Shown: one piece after another, positions 53,319 to 62,755 of the stretch
Numbering within the stretch: the stretch's first letter is position 1
Layout: every line of letters begins with the position of its first letter
Assembly (NCBI GenBank): GCA_030446465.1
Contig: JAUJNI010000002.1
Coordinates: 912,756-976,755, forward strand
Reading direction: 5' to 3'
DNA length: 64,000 bases
DNA from: Actinomycetota bacterium
GTDB taxonomy: Bacteria; Actinomycetota; CADDZG01; WHSQ01
Program-made: the position numbers and the translations under genes
Notes under the pieces: generated by a model
Database searches by the model: none
The model's input: only the letters and a program-made list of their open reading frames with translations
Told to the model about the DNA's origin: nothing

Positions 53319-54518
53319 TCACCGCTTCCTTCTGCGTTTGGCCTTCTTGGAGCCCGGTCGCGGCTTGTTGGTAGCCCGAGCAGTAGCGCCAGAGCCCGTG
53401 GTGATCGCGGCAGGCGTCCTGTCACCCTCGTCTACCCTGCCCGACGCAGTCGCCGGCACCGGCGCGAGAGAAGGCCTGGCCGCGGTCCTCTTCGCGTCTC
53501 TCAGGACCTTCTCCCTCACGTTGCGGAACTTGGGCTCGCGCTCCTTCAGAACCGCCAGGAGCGGGGTCGCGAAGAAGATCGATGAGTACGTCCCGCTCAG
53601 GATCCCCACGAACAGCGCCAGTGCGAGGTCCTCGAGCGTTCCGGCCCCCAGCAGGCCCGCTCCAATGAAGAGGAGGGCTGCAACCGGCAGCAGAGTGGAG
53701 AGCGAGGTGTTCAGCGAGCGCATGAAGACCTGGTTCATCGAGAGATTGGCTGCGTCGGCATAGGTGGCCCGGCCGGTTGCCGCGAGCGCCGCGGTGTTCT
53801 CCTCGACCTTGTCGAACACCACCACGGTGTCGTACAGCGAGTAACCGAGAATCGTGAGGATCGCGATCACGGTCGAGGGAGTGACCTCGAAGCCGACGAC
53901 CGAGTAGACACCCGCGGTGATGATCAGGTCGTGGAACAACGCGGCGATGGCGGCGACCGCCATCTTCCACTCGAAGCGCCACGAGATGAACAACAGGACG
54001 ACGACCAGGAAGACGAGCAGCGCCCTGATCGCCTTGTCGGTGATCTCGCCACCCCACTTGGCGCTGATCGACTCGCTTGTGGTCTCGGCGGTCGACGCCC
54101 CGGTCGCCTCGCTCACTGCGTCGACGAGCTTCTGGCGTTCCGCGGGGCTCGAGACCTCGCGCGTCTGAACGAGGATTCTGCGCTCGCCATCTGAGGTCTC
54201 CACCTGGATTTGAGCGTCCGCGGCGCCGAAGGGTTCGAGGCTTGCGCCGATCGAGGAGATGACCTCGAGGTCTGGGGTGTCTGCGAGCGGGCCGTCCTCT
54301 GCGATGGGAGCCGTGATAGACAGGCCCCCGTTGAACTCGATGCCGCAATTGAGCCCCGAGGGCAGAGGCGAACGACAAGGATCTTCGGTCGGGCGAGCGA
54401 ACAGGGCCACGAGGCTACCGATCACGAAAAGGGCCGATATCGCAAACCAGATCTTCCTGCGCCCGATGAAGTCGACGTTGGTCTCACCTCTATAGAGGCG
54501 AGCGAGCCTGCCGCTCAC
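53319..54518 (-). CDS. secF: Protein translocase subunit SecF
   Basis: 399 residues; start overlaps the secD stop (GTGA). Six membrane helices: first at about 27-45 (IWFAISALFVIGSLVALFA), then five after residue 170 (LLVFLVVVLLFISWRF and onward). The GIEFNGG motif and LGYSLYDTVVVFDKVEENTA are SecF signatures. About 80 C-terminal residues are basic and Pro/Ala-rich, ending KKAKRRRKR, and are absent from E. coli SecF. Works with SecD to use the ion gradient late in translocation. Confidence 0.95.
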   Translation of the reverse strand: MSGRLARLYRGETNVDFIGRRKIWFAISALFVIGSLVALFARPTEDPCRSPLPSGLNCGIEFNGGLSITAPIAEDGPLADTPDLEVISSIGASLEPFGAADAQIQVETSDGERRILVQTREVSSPAERQKLVDAVSEATGASTAETTSESISAKWGGEITDKAIRALLVFLVVVLLFISWRFEWKMAVAAIAALFHDLIITAGVYSVVGFEVTPSTVIAILTILGYSLYDTVVVFDKVEENTAALAATGRATYADAANLSMNQVFMRSLNTSLSTLLPVAALLFIGAGLLGAGTLEDLALALFVGILSGTYSSIFFATPLLAVLKEREPKFRNVREKVLRDAKRTAARPSLAPVPATASGRVDEGDRTPAAITTGSGATARATNKPRPGSKKAKRRRKR

Positions 54519-55945
54519 GCCCTCGCCCCCAGCGCCTCTCTCATGCCGACGAAGCGGCCGGAGCCAAACAGCTTGGTTCGGCCGAGAAGGGTGACGAGCG
54601 GTCGGGTGAAGAAGAATGCGACCGCGACATCGACGAGCGTGGCGAGGCCCAGGGTCAGCGCGAAGCCCTTCACGGGGCCAACCGCCAGGAAGAACAGGAT
54701 GACGGCTGCCGCGGCCGTGACGAAGTCGGCCACCAGGATCGTCTTCAGAGCCCGGGCGATGCCGCGGTCGATCGACGCCCGCATGCTCTTACCTGAGCGG
54801 ATCTCGTCCTTCAAGCGTTCGAATGCGACGATGTAGGAGTCGGTCGTGATCCCTATGGACACGATGATCCCGGCCACGCCGGCGAGGCTCAGGGCAAGGC
54901 CCGACGTCTCGCCGAGAATCGCCAGGATCGAATAGAAGAGGAGCGTAAAGACGACCAGCCCGGCCCACGCGACCAGACCGAGGCCCCGGTAGTACACCAA
55001 CATGTAGAGCAACACGAGGCCGAGCCCGAGAGCGCCCGCCTGCAGCCCGGCATTCAGCGAGTCCCGGCCGAGCGTCGGGGAGACCTTGGAGACCTGCTGC
55101 TGCTCGAGCGTGATCGGCAACGATCCGTAGCGCAGCACCAGCGCCAGGTTCTTTGCCTCCTGCTCGTCTCCGACGGTGATCTGGCTGCTTCCACCGGTGA
55201 TGCCCTGGCCGCATTCGACCCCGCCACCGGCGGACTCCCCTGGGCTTTGCATACCGGTGGCAGTCTCGACCTTGCCGTCGAGCACGATCGCAACCTCGCT
55301 CTTGACCAGCTCGTTCTTGTCCCTGAGACAGGCGAGCTCGGAGGTGAACTTCGCCCAGACGTCCGCCCCTTCGTCGTTCATGTCGAGGGACACCGACCAC
55401 CGGTTGCCCGTTTGAGTGTCTAGCTGCGGCTGGGCCTGGGTGATGACGTCTCCGGTCAGCTTCGCGGGGGCCAGCGTGTAGATCAGTGACGGGTCGTCCG
55501 CAGAGGGGTAGACGACCTTCTCGTCGTCGACCGAAGGTCCTTTGGGCTTGGTGATCTCCGGAACCTTGGCCTTGGGGTCGTTGGTGCTCGTCACGGCTTG
55601 GACCTGACGGAAGGTAAGCCTCGCGGTCGTGCCAATGACCTGCAGCGCTCTGCGCTCGTCCTCGACGCCCGGAAGCTGAACGACGATGTTCTCGTTGCTG
55701 GCGGTGATTTCCGGCTCCGCCACTCCTATGGCGTCGACGCGCTGCCTGATGATCTCGACGGTCTTATCGAGGCTCTCCTTGCTAACGGCTTCACCTTCGC
55801 CCGTAGCACTCAAGATAACGCTGGTACCGCCCTCGAGGTCTAGTCCAAGGCGGGGGCTGGTGCCCGTGAAGAACACGGCAGCGGCGCCGCCCAGCGCGAC
55901 TACCAACATGACCGCCAGGTAGACCTTGTATCGCTTTACGACCAT
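54515..55945 (-). CDS. secD: Protein translocase subunit SecD
   Basis: 476 residues. First membrane segment at about 8-27 (VYLAVMLVVALGGAAAVFF), LGLDLEGGTSVILSA (the SecD P1 motif), then a shortened P1 domain with a long loop (residues about 125-260). Six further segments follow, including YMLVYYRGLGLVAWAGLVVF and the TTDSYIVAFERLKDEIRSGK loop. Gap of 27 bases after the HD-domain gene. Confidence 0.95.
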   Translation of the reverse strand: MVVKRYKVYLAVMLVVALGGAAAVFFTGTSPRLGLDLEGGTSVILSATGEGEAVSKESLDKTVEIIRQRVDAIGVAEPEITASNENIVVQLPGVEDERRALQVIGTTARLTFRQVQAVTSTNDPKAKVPEITKPKGPSVDDEKVVYPSADDPSLIYTLAPAKLTGDVITQAQPQLDTQTGNRWSVSLDMNDEGADVWAKFTSELACLRDKNELVKSEVAIVLDGKVETATGMQSPGESAGGGVECGQGITGGSSQITVGDEQEAKNLALVLRYGSLPITLEQQQVSKVSPTLGRDSLNAGLQAGALGLGLVLLYMLVYYRGLGLVAWAGLVVFTLLFYSILAILGETSGLALSLAGVAGIIVSIGITTDSYIVAFERLKDEIRSGKSMRASIDRGIARALKTILVADFVTAAAAVILFFLAVGPVKGFALTLGLATLVDVAVAFFFTRPLVTLLGRTKLFGSGRFVGMREALGARA

Positions 55946-55972
55946 CTCTTCATCCCTGCTTTCATCGCTCTC

Positions 55973-56794
55973 TTAGAGCAGCTTCGCCCCGTTGATCTCT
56001 ATCTTGAACTGAGATTCGAGATGCTCCGCCGCGCGCCTGCACATGATCATGCGCGACAAGAAGATCTCGAAGTACTCCATGACCCCGGCAAGCTCTGTAT
56101 CGATGGTGAGCTCGAGCGTCAGCGTCCGCTGCTCGGAGTCCACCCGCAAGAACGAGTGCTCGACCGAGTGGTTCACGCGGTCGTGAATGTCGAACAGAGT
56201 CGGATCCTTCACCCGCACCCTCGACCGGTGGACGTCGGACTTGTCGGCGACGATGAGGGCGGCCCCCACCGGGTTCACGGGAGTGCCGAACTCCTCCTCG
56301 TGGTTGCCGATGGCGGCGAGGATGACGCCGACCTCCTTGTAGCTCATCCCGAGATCCCGCAGAAGGTCGTAGGTGATCGACGCGCCGGTCTGCGAGTGAA
56401 GGCTGCGGGACACGAAGTTGCCCATATCGTGCAGGTAGCCGGCGATCGCGGCAAGCTCCGCCATCCTGTCGTCGAAGCCCAGCCTGTGGAGCACGTTGAA
56501 GCCGATCTTGGCGACGAGCCCTGCGTGGCGAAAGCCGTGCTCGGTGTAACCGATCTCGCCCAGGTACTTGTCCGCGAGGGAGATGAAAGTCTGCACGCCT
56601 TCGTGGCCCTGGACCTCGGCAAGGGTCACCTGAGAGCTCGGCCGGATCTCCTGCGGCTGCGACGGGGGGTCGGCCGGCACGGCCTCCTTGGCGGTACGCC
56701 CGAGCTGATCCCGAGCTTCTTCTACGGCCTTGACTCGTGTGGCAGTTCTGCCCCTGCCTGCTGGATCAGCGGCCGGCTTCGCCGCCCGGCTCAT
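55973..56794 (-). CDS. HD-domain phosphohydrolase-type protein
   Basis: 273 residues. About 60 residues of Pro/Ala-rich N-terminus, then an HD fold: YTEHGFRHAGLVAKIGFNVL with the first His, LAAIAGYLHDMGNF (HD), SLHSQTGASITYDLL, and IGNHEEEFGTPVNPVGAALI, DKSDVHRSRVR. The C-terminal half (RVDSEQRTLTLELTIDTELA) is a separate small domain. Lies between yajC and secD in a conserved run. Substrate unknown. Overlaps yajC by 4 bases. Confidence 0.85.
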   Translation of the reverse strand: MSRAAKPAADPAGRGRTATRVKAVEEARDQLGRTAKEAVPADPPSQPQEIRPSSQVTLAEVQGHEGVQTFISLADKYLGEIGYTEHGFRHAGLVAKIGFNVLHRLGFDDRMAELAAIAGYLHDMGNFVSRSLHSQTGASITYDLLRDLGMSYKEVGVILAAIGNHEEEFGTPVNPVGAALIVADKSDVHRSRVRVKDPTLFDIHDRVNHSVEHSFLRVDSEQRTLTLELTIDTELAGVMEYFEIFLSRMIMCRRAAEHLESQFKIEINGAKLL

Positions 56795-57102
56795 GCCCCC
56801 TCTTCCTCCGACGTCGCCCCGACCTCTTGGTCGTCTTCGACCTCCTCGTTGACGCGACGAGCGATCGCAGACTTGACGAAGCGCAACGATGTTCCGGGGG
56901 CAACCTCCACGACCAGGTCGTCCTCGCCGATCGACTTGATGGTGCCGTAGAGGCCTCCGATGGTGACGATCTCATCCCCAAGGTCGAGGCTCTCGATCAG
57001 CCCCTGATGCTGGGCGACGCGCCGCTTCTGCGGCCGGATCAGCATGAAGTAGAAGATCACGACCAACAGAACCGGAAAGATCAGGGCAGAAAGTCCCTCC
57101 AC
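56791..57102 (-). CDS. yajC: Sec-associated membrane protein YajC
   Basis: 103 residues from GTG 57100-57102. One N-terminal helix (LIFPVLLVVIFYFMLIRPQK) ending in RPQKRR, then LGDEIVTIGGLYGTIKSIGE, the YajC domain. The tail is acidic (EVEDDQEVGATSEEEGA). Usual partner of SecDF, here with the HD gene in between. Confidence 0.94.
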   Translation of the reverse strand: MEGLSALIFPVLLVVIFYFMLIRPQKRRVAQHQGLIESLDLGDEIVTIGGLYGTIKSIGEDDLVVEVAPGTSLRFVKSAIARRVNEEVEDDQEVGATSEEEGA

Positions 57103-57214
57103 TTGAAGTCACGTCCTTTGCTAGGTCGGCGGGTTGCTGGCCCGCGGAAGCCGAGCCGCGCGGCAGCTCCTCGAGCGCCAATCGTAACTCGCAGCGGGAT
57201 AAAGACGGGGGTTC

Positions 57215-58234
57215 TCAGGCCCCGAAGAGTCTGGCGTCCGGCTGGCTCAGACCGAGGTGCCGGAAGGCGGCCGCCGTTGCGACCCGACCACGAGGCGTGC
57301 GCCTGATGAAGCCGAGCTGCATGAGATAGGGCTCGTAGACGTCCTCGAGCGTGTCGGGTTCCTCCCCCACCGCCACCGACAGGGTCGAAAGCCCGACCGG
57401 GCCCCCGCCGAAGCTCACGACCAGGCTCTGCAGGATCGCCCCGTCGACCTTGTCGAGACCACGCTCGTCGATCTTGAAGACGGCGAGGGCCCGCTCCGCA
57501 ACGTGGCCGTCGATGACGCCCTCGGCCCTGACCTGTGCGAAATCACGCACCCGCCTGAGCAGGCGGTTGGCAATGCGCGGCGTTCCGCGCGACCTTCTTG
57601 CGATCTCCCGCCCACCGTCCTCGTCGATGGCGACGCCGAGGATGCGCGCCGAACGCCTGATGATCTGCTCGAGGTCCTCCACCGGGTAGTAGTCGAGACG
57701 CTCGAGCAGCTCGAAGCGGCTGCGAAGCGGCCCGGTGATCAGCCCGGCCCTGGTCGTCGCGCCTATCAGAGTGAAGCGAGGAAGGTCGAGCCGAATGGTG
57801 TGGGCGCTCGGCCCCTTGCCGATGACGAGATCGAGCTGGTAGTCCTCCATCGCCGGGTAGAGGACCTCCTCGACGGTCCGGGGAAGACGGTGGATCTCGT
57901 CGATGAACAACACCCCCGCATCCTCGAGGTTGGTGAGGATGGCGGCGAGGTCTCCGGCGCGCTCGAGGGCCGGCCCCGAGGTCTGACGCAGGGCGCCGCC
58001 CATCTCGCGAGCAACGACGTGGGCCATCGTCGTCTTGCCGAGACCGGGAGGCCCGCTCAAGAGGAGGTGGCCCACGGGTTCGCCGCGCGCCCGCGCCGCC
58101 TCGAGCACGATGTCGAGGTGCTCCCGCAGCTCGGGCTGCCCCACGAACTCGTCCAGCGACGCAGGCCTGAGCGAGCTCTCCGCCTCCTCCTCGAGGGGAT
58201 CCGCGATTAGGGCCAGGACCTCTTTGTCGCTCAT
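57215..58234 (-). CDS. ruvB: Holliday junction branch-migration ATPase
   Basis: 339 residues from ATG 58232-58234. [20 protein letters not shown], Walker [12 protein letters not shown], Walker [14 protein letters not shown], sensor 1 [11 protein letters not shown], arginine-finger region [21 protein letters not shown]-terminal winged helix ([20 protein letters not shown]). Seven bases after ruvA. A GC stem lies in the 57103-57214 gap beyond its end, but without a T run. Confidence 0.97.
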   Translation of the reverse strand: MSDKEVLALIADPLEEEAESSLRPASLDEFVGQPELREHLDIVLEAARARGEPVGHLLLSGPPGLGKTTMAHVVAREMGGALRQTSGPALERAGDLAAILTNLEDAGVLFIDEIHRLPRTVEEVLYPAMEDYQLDLVIGKGPSAHTIRLDLPRFTLIGATTRAGLITGPLRSRFELLERLDYYPVEDLEQIIRRSARILGVAIDEDGGREIARRSRGTPRIANRLLRRVRDFAQVRAEGVIDGHVAERALAVFKIDERGLDKVDGAILQSLVVSFGGGPVGLSTLSVAVGEEPDTLEDVYEPYLMQLGFIRRTPRGRVATAAAFRHLGLSQPDARLFGA

Positions 58235-58241
58235 GTCCCGG

Positions 58242-58817
58242 TCACGCGAGCACCTTGAGGGCCGAGCGGACGACGTCTTCCACGTTGTCAGCCTCAGGAG
58301 CACCCACCTCGGCGAGGGCGACCCGCACCTCGCCCGCCGAGTAGCCGAGGTTCTCGAGCGCGGACCTGGCCTTGGTGAGGGTGTCGCGTCCGGAACCCAC
58401 GATCTCGAGGTCCGGCAGCTCCATCTTTTCCTTGAGGTCGAGCACGATCCTCTGAGCCGTCCTCTTGCCGATGCCCGGCACGGCGGAGATCCCCGCGACG
58501 TCGTCCGTCACGAGGGCCCTCTTCAGCGCATCGGGGCTGAACGAAGAGCACACTTGCAGGGCGACCTTCGGACCCACGCCGTTCACGCCGATGAGGAGCT
58601 CGAACATGTGCTGCTCTGCCTCTGTGGCGAATCCAAACAGGGCGAGGGCGTCCTCCCGGACGTGGACGTGAGTGAACAAGCGGACCCTTTGTCCGTGACC
58701 CGGCAAGGCCGCAACCGTGGTGGTCGAGCAAGTCAGCCTGTACCCAACGCCGTTGACGTCGAGAAAGCAGCCGTCGACGGTCAGGCCCGCGACCGATCCG
58801 TCAAGGAACCCAATCAT
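58242..58817 (-). CDS. ruvA: Holliday junction DNA-binding subunit
   Basis: 191 residues from ATG 58815-58817, overlapping the ruvC stop (ATGA). OB fold ([32 protein letters not shown]), two HhH motifs ([38 protein letters not shown]) and domain III ([18 protein letters not shown]). Full length. Confidence 0.96.
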   Translation of the reverse strand: MIGFLDGSVAGLTVDGCFLDVNGVGYRLTCSTTTVAALPGHGQRVRLFTHVHVREDALALFGFATEAEQHMFELLIGVNGVGPKVALQVCSSFSPDALKRALVTDDVAGISAVPGIGKRTAQRIVLDLKEKMELPDLEIVGSGRDTLTKARSALENLGYSAGEVRVALAEVGAPEADNVEDVVRSALKVLA

Positions 58818-59314
58818 CCCAGCGCACTTTCGATGGCCCGCCGAAGCCCGGCCCGGTTGAGGTGGCAGATCGCGAGGGCGCACGCGTCGGCGGCATCCGC
58901 AGGCTTCGGCACCCGGTCCAGTCGCAAGAGCGCGGCGACCATCGCCTGCACCTGGCTCTTGGACGCGCCCCCGTAGCCGACTACGGACTGCTTGACCTCC
59001 AGGGGGGTGTAGTCGGTCACGTTCAAGCCGCGCTCGGCCGCGGTCGCAAGCACGACACCTGACGCCTGACCGACGGCCATGGCGGTCTTTGCATTGGCAT
59101 TGAAGAACAGCCGCTCGACGGCCGCACCATCGGGTCGATGAGCATGGATGATGTCAACGAGCGAGGCGCGCAGGCCAGCGAGACGGATGGCCTGGGAGTC
59201 TCTGGGGGAGGTCGTAATGACCCCGAAAGTGATCCCCGCCAGTCCACTGCCGTCGCGTTCGATCACCGCGTAGCCGGTCCTCGCGACCCCCGGATCAACG
59301 CCGAGGACCCTCAT
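58814..59314 (-). CDS. ruvC: Holliday junction resolvase
   Basis: 166 residues from ATG 59312-59314. RNase H fold with acidic residues in VLGVDPGVARTGYAVIERDG, AVERLFFNANAKTAMAVGQA, and ADAADACALAICHLNRAGLR. YTPLEVKQSVVGYGGASKSQ is characteristic. An ATG 15 bases earlier is possible. First gene of ruvC-ruvA-ruvB; in many actinobacteria yebC sits right upstream, but here two unrelated genes intervene. Confidence 0.95.
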   Translation of the reverse strand: MRVLGVDPGVARTGYAVIERDGSGLAGITFGVITTSPRDSQAIRLAGLRASLVDIIHAHRPDGAAVERLFFNANAKTAMAVGQASGVVLATAAERGLNVTDYTPLEVKQSVVGYGGASKSQVQAMVAALLRLDRVPKPADAADACALAICHLNRAGLRRAIESALG

Positions 59315-59458
59315 ACGGGCAGTTCCCATATCGAACCCATGTTCGAAGCAGCCTACCGGAGGGCTGGGACACCTACATGGATTGCCGGTCACGGGGACGG
59401 CCAGCGTCTGCCCGGAGCCGGTCTCTTCATTTCCCACCTCCTCCCACTTCGCTAGACG

Positions 59459-60673
59459 TCAAACCTCCACCGGTGTGGCATGGGGTCCCCGAACGCGGGC
59501 GTAAAAGATGATCGTGGAGGAGACGAGCACGCCCGCGGATAGCCACAAAGGCGCCCGCAAACCAAAGGCGCCGGCGATGAGTCCGCCAAGAAGCGCTCCG
59601 AGGGGGAAGGCGCCTATCCCCAGCAGCCTGTAGACACTCGACACACGACCTCGTAGATGGGCAGGAACCTCACGCTGGCGGTACGAAATTGTCACCACCG
59701 ACCACACGGCCGCCCCCGCCCCATCCAACGCCAGCGCAAGGCCGAACAGGAGCGGCACGCCGGTGGAAGCCATGACGAACATGGACCCGGCCCACAGCGC
59801 CATACAACCGGTGGCAACTGTGTCAACCCGAAAGCGCTCCCGCATCCTGCTCGCAATCCCGCTGCCGGCTACCGCACCGAGCGCCCACGAAGCTAGCAAA
59901 AAAGCAAAGCCGGTCTTGTCGAGTCCGAGTTGCTCGAGGGCAATAAGAACCAATACTCCCTTTACTGCTCCACTGGTTGCGTTGGTTATGGCGAGACCCG
60001 AAGCAAGGTTGCGGAGCATCCGATGTTGCCTGAGCCATACAAGCCCCTCTTTGACGTCATCTACAAGCGAGGCCCTCACGTCTGCTCGTCTCGTCTTGGT
60101 GCCCGGAAGGGTCAGCAGTATTGAACCGGCGACGAAGAAGGAAGCCGCATCCACCAGAAACAGGGACTCAATAGAAAAGGCAGCGATGAGTCCGCCCATG
60201 ATCACTCCAAGCAGTTGGTTGCTGGTCATCTCCGTAGCGAACAGCCAACCGTTTGCTTTCTCCAACCGGTTGTCGGAAACGAGAGAGGGCAACAGCGCCT
60301 CGGCGGCAGAGTCATAGACGGGCTCCAACGTGGCGAGCGCCATTGCTGCAAGGTACGCCAGAGCCAATCCGGCGCCTCCATACATCAGCGTCAACCCAAA
60401 CAGCCCAACGATTGCTCCTCGGATCAACGCTGCGACGATCATTGTTCGCTTTCGGTCGAAGCGGTCTGCCGTCGCGCCCCCCAACAAAGACGTTGCGATC
60501 CACGGCAGGAACATCGCGGCGGTCATGCCCGAAACCAAGAAAGGCGAAGAGGTCAATTGCGCTGCCACAAGAGGGAAACCCACGAGGGCGGCGCCGTCGC
60601 CAACATTGGACACGGAGCTGGCGCCGAAGAGTCGCCAGAAGGCACCGCCTAGGCCCTTGCCGTTCGACGCCAC
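59459..60673 (-). CDS. MFS transporter (MFS_3/EntS-like)
   Basis: 404 residues with about 12 membrane segments. VSNVGDGAALVGFPLVAAQL at helix 1, GGATADRFDRKRTMIVAALI (the A motif) in loop 2-3, LEPVYDSAAEALLPSLVSDN and LEKANGWLFATEMTSNQLLG typical of the MFS_3 group with enterobactin exporters and macrolide efflux proteins. Substrate unknown. No regulator is adjacent. Downstream of, and in the same direction as, the cyclase gene. Confidence 0.88.
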   Translation of the reverse strand: MASNGKGLGGAFWRLFGASSVSNVGDGAALVGFPLVAAQLTSSPFLVSGMTAAMFLPWIATSLLGGATADRFDRKRTMIVAALIRGAIVGLFGLTLMYGGAGLALAYLAAMALATLEPVYDSAAEALLPSLVSDNRLEKANGWLFATEMTSNQLLGVIMGGLIAAFSIESLFLVDAASFFVAGSILLTLPGTKTRRADVRASLVDDVKEGLVWLRQHRMLRNLASGLAITNATSGAVKGVLVLIALEQLGLDKTGFAFLLASWALGAVAGSGIASRMRERFRVDTVATGCMALWAGSMFVMASTGVPLLFGLALALDGAGAAVWSVVTISYRQREVPAHLRGRVSSVYRLLGIGAFPLGALLGGLIAGAFGLRAPLWLSAGVLVSSTIIFYARVRGPHATPVEV

Positions 60674-60833
60674 TTCCCCCCACCGACTTATCCGCGACTA
60701 CCGGCCAACTAGAGTGATCCTGGTTCATGGGCGGTCACATTGTCAACGAGACCCACACCGACATCGTGCCGCGCCAGCGCCTCTCGGGGCCGACCGGCGC
60801 CGGTGCACCTCGACGGGCGCGCGATGGAGTCTT
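60674..60833. other. Intergenic region upstream of the MFS transporter
   Basis: 160 bases between the cyclase stop and the MFS start. TTGACA (60741-60746, minus strand) could be a -35, but no -10 stands at a normal distance. No terminator or repeat seen. Confidence 0.3.
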
Positions 60834-62009
60834 CTAGAGGCGGGTGACTGGAAGGGAGCCTGCGTCGCGCTTCGCTTTGGCATCGGCGTCGGGCAGCTCC
60901 TCGATCGCCCGGTAGGTGACCGTGTCCGGGTCGAGCCCCAACCGCTCGGCGTCCTCGTCCATCAAGTGCTCGAGCAGCGACTTGGATCCGAGGACCTCGC
61001 CGTCGCGAGCGGATTGCTGGATGCGAGCGCATTCGTTCACCCGGTCACCCAGAGCCGTCACCTCGAGCCGTCCTCCGGTGACGAGTTGGCCCATGTAGAG
61101 CATCCCTCCCCAGTGGACGCCGACGTTGACGACGGCGTCCTCCGCAGCGAGCAACCCGTTCAACTCTTCTACTTGAGCCACTCGCTCACAGACGTTACCG
61201 ATCTTGCGGGCTGCTTCTATGGCGGCCCGAGCGGCCGCGGAGCGAGAACCGAGATCGTCGGCCAGGAAGAACGCGGTCACGCCGTCGCCGGCATGCTTGC
61301 CCACGATCCCCTTGTGCTCGATGACGATGTCGTCGATCGCAGTCGTGACCGCGCGAATGATCCTGAAATAAGCGGCGCTCGGAAGCCTGCGCGACATCAC
61401 GCCCGAAGACTGCATGTCGGCAAACAACACCGCCGCTGCATGCCGACCCGGGTTCACCAGCCTCGCCATTCGCTTGAACATCTCGGCGTCCCCGCGCGCC
61501 ACGAGATTGAGGGTGGTCGCCGGAAGCCCCGGCGAGTAGATGACCGCACGACCCAAGATCTCGTTCTCGTCGGTGAGCCGGGCGACCACGAAATTGACGG
61601 GCACTGGAGGGAGGTCCTCCTGCACGAATTCGAGCGTCGACGCCCACAGCGGCGGAGGCTTCATCGGCGGGCCGGCGCGCGCGGTGTCGAGCTGCTCCCC
61701 CTCGATTGCTTCCAGCATTAGCTCGAGGTGCTGCGGAGCCTCATAGAGGATCAACGGGGCTTGGTTGACAATGACGTCCAGCCTGCTCTTCTCGGTCACC
61801 CTGGAGCTCCACGCTTCGAACATGAATCGCTCGAAGAGGAACCGTCCGTAGCCGAGCTTGTCGCGGTCGTCCTCTCCGACGAGCGCTTTTATCTCAGACG
61901 ACACCCAGACGAGCCGCCACTCCGCATCGAAGATCTCTGCAGCCCAGCCGCCGTTCTCGAGCAAACGCGCGACCTCCGCGAGGCGGGGATCGAGGGTCTC
62001 GTCGATCAA
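60834..62009 (-). CDS. Class III adenylate/guanylate cyclase-domain protein with PAS-like sensor region
   Basis: 391 residues. N-terminal about 150 residues are PAS-like (WAAEIFDAEWRLVWVSSEIK). The cyclase homology domain begins near 190: AAVLFADMQSSGVMSRRLPS with the first metal Asp, IVGKHAGDGVTAFFLADDLG with the second, and LGDRVNECARIQQSARDGEV. Both metal Asp residues are present, so activity is plausible. The substrate-selecting residues are atypical and cannot be assigned by eye, so cAMP or cGMP is not decided. Overlaps yebC by 4 bases. Confidence 0.82.
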   Translation of the reverse strand: MIDETLDPRLAEVARLLENGGWAAEIFDAEWRLVWVSSEIKALVGEDDRDKLGYGRFLFERFMFEAWSSRVTEKSRLDVIVNQAPLILYEAPQHLELMLEAIEGEQLDTARAGPPMKPPPLWASTLEFVQEDLPPVPVNFVVARLTDENEILGRAVIYSPGLPATTLNLVARGDAEMFKRMARLVNPGRHAAAVLFADMQSSGVMSRRLPSAAYFRIIRAVTTAIDDIVIEHKGIVGKHAGDGVTAFFLADDLGSRSAAARAAIEAARKIGNVCERVAQVEELNGLLAAEDAVVNVGVHWGGMLYMGQLVTGGRLEVTALGDRVNECARIQQSARDGEVLGSKSLLEHLMDEDAERLGLDPDTVTYRAIEELPDADAKAKRDAGSLPVTRL

Positions 62010-62755
62010 GGCGCGACGGAGGCGAGCACCTCGTCGGGCACATCGAAGTTGGCGAAGACCTCCTGGACGTCGTCGAGCTCTTCCAGGGTGCCGACGAGAT
62101 TCACGACCTTCTTGGCGTCGCCGCCGTCTACTCGCACCGTCGACTTGGGGACGCGCGTGACCTCGCTTGTCTGGACCGCTATGCCACTTCCCTCGAGTGC
62201 AGCGCGGACCGCATTCAGCGTTTCAGGTGCGGTTGTCACCTGAATGATGTCATCGTTGAGGTCGACGTCCTCGGCCCCCGCGTCGGCCGCAACCAAGAAT
62301 ACTTCCTCTTCACTGGTGTCACCCGCCGGTACCGTAACGACGCCCTTCTTCTCGAACATGAAGGACACGGCGCCGGGCTCGGCAAGCTTTCCGCCAACCC
62401 CGTTGAACGCACTGCGCACGTCCTGAGCCGCCCGATTGCGGTTGTTGGTCAAGCAGTGAACCAGTATCGCGACACCGCCGGGCCCGTAACCCTCGTACGA
62501 CGCCTCCTCGTAGGCCTCACCCGCGAGCTCGCCGGTGCCCCGCTTGATCGCGCGCTGGATGTTCTCAGCGGGGACCGAGGCCTCTTTCGCTTTCTGCACC
62601 GCGGAAGCAAGCGTCGGATTCGCGTCGACGCTGCCGCCGCCCTCTCGGGCCGCAACCTCGACGAAGCGGAGCAGCTTTCCCCACATCTTCGACCGCTGCG
62701 CGTCGGCCGCGCCCTTCTTGCGCTTGATCGTCGACCACTTGGAATGACCCGACAT
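62006..62755 (-). CDS. yebC: YebC/PmpR-family translation or transcription factor
   Basis: 249 residues: MSGHSKWSTIKRKKGAADAQ, KEASVPAENIQRAIKRGTGE, YEGYGPGGVAILVHCLTNNR and VNLVGTLEELDDVQEVFANF are the full set of family signatures. Upstream neighbour pdxT shares one base. Recent work ties YebC proteins to ribosome function; older work called them transcription factors. Confidence 0.96.
   Translation of the reverse strand: MSGHSKWSTIKRKKGAADAQRSKMWGKLLRFVEVAAREGGGSVDANPTLASAVQKAKEASVPAENIQRAIKRGTGELAGEAYEEASYEGYGPGGVAILVHCLTNNRNRAAQDVRSAFNGVGGKLAEPGAVSFMFEKKGVVTVPAGDTSEEEVFLVAADAGAEDVDLNDDIIQVTTAPETLNAVRAALEGSGIAVQTSEVTRVPKSTVRVDGGDAKKVVNLVGTLEELDDVQEVFANFDVPDEVLASVAP

Noticed and set aside
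57103..57214. Terminator between yajC and ruvB
   Set aside because: A GC-rich stem (GCGGG/CCCGC) exists but is followed by no T run on either strand.
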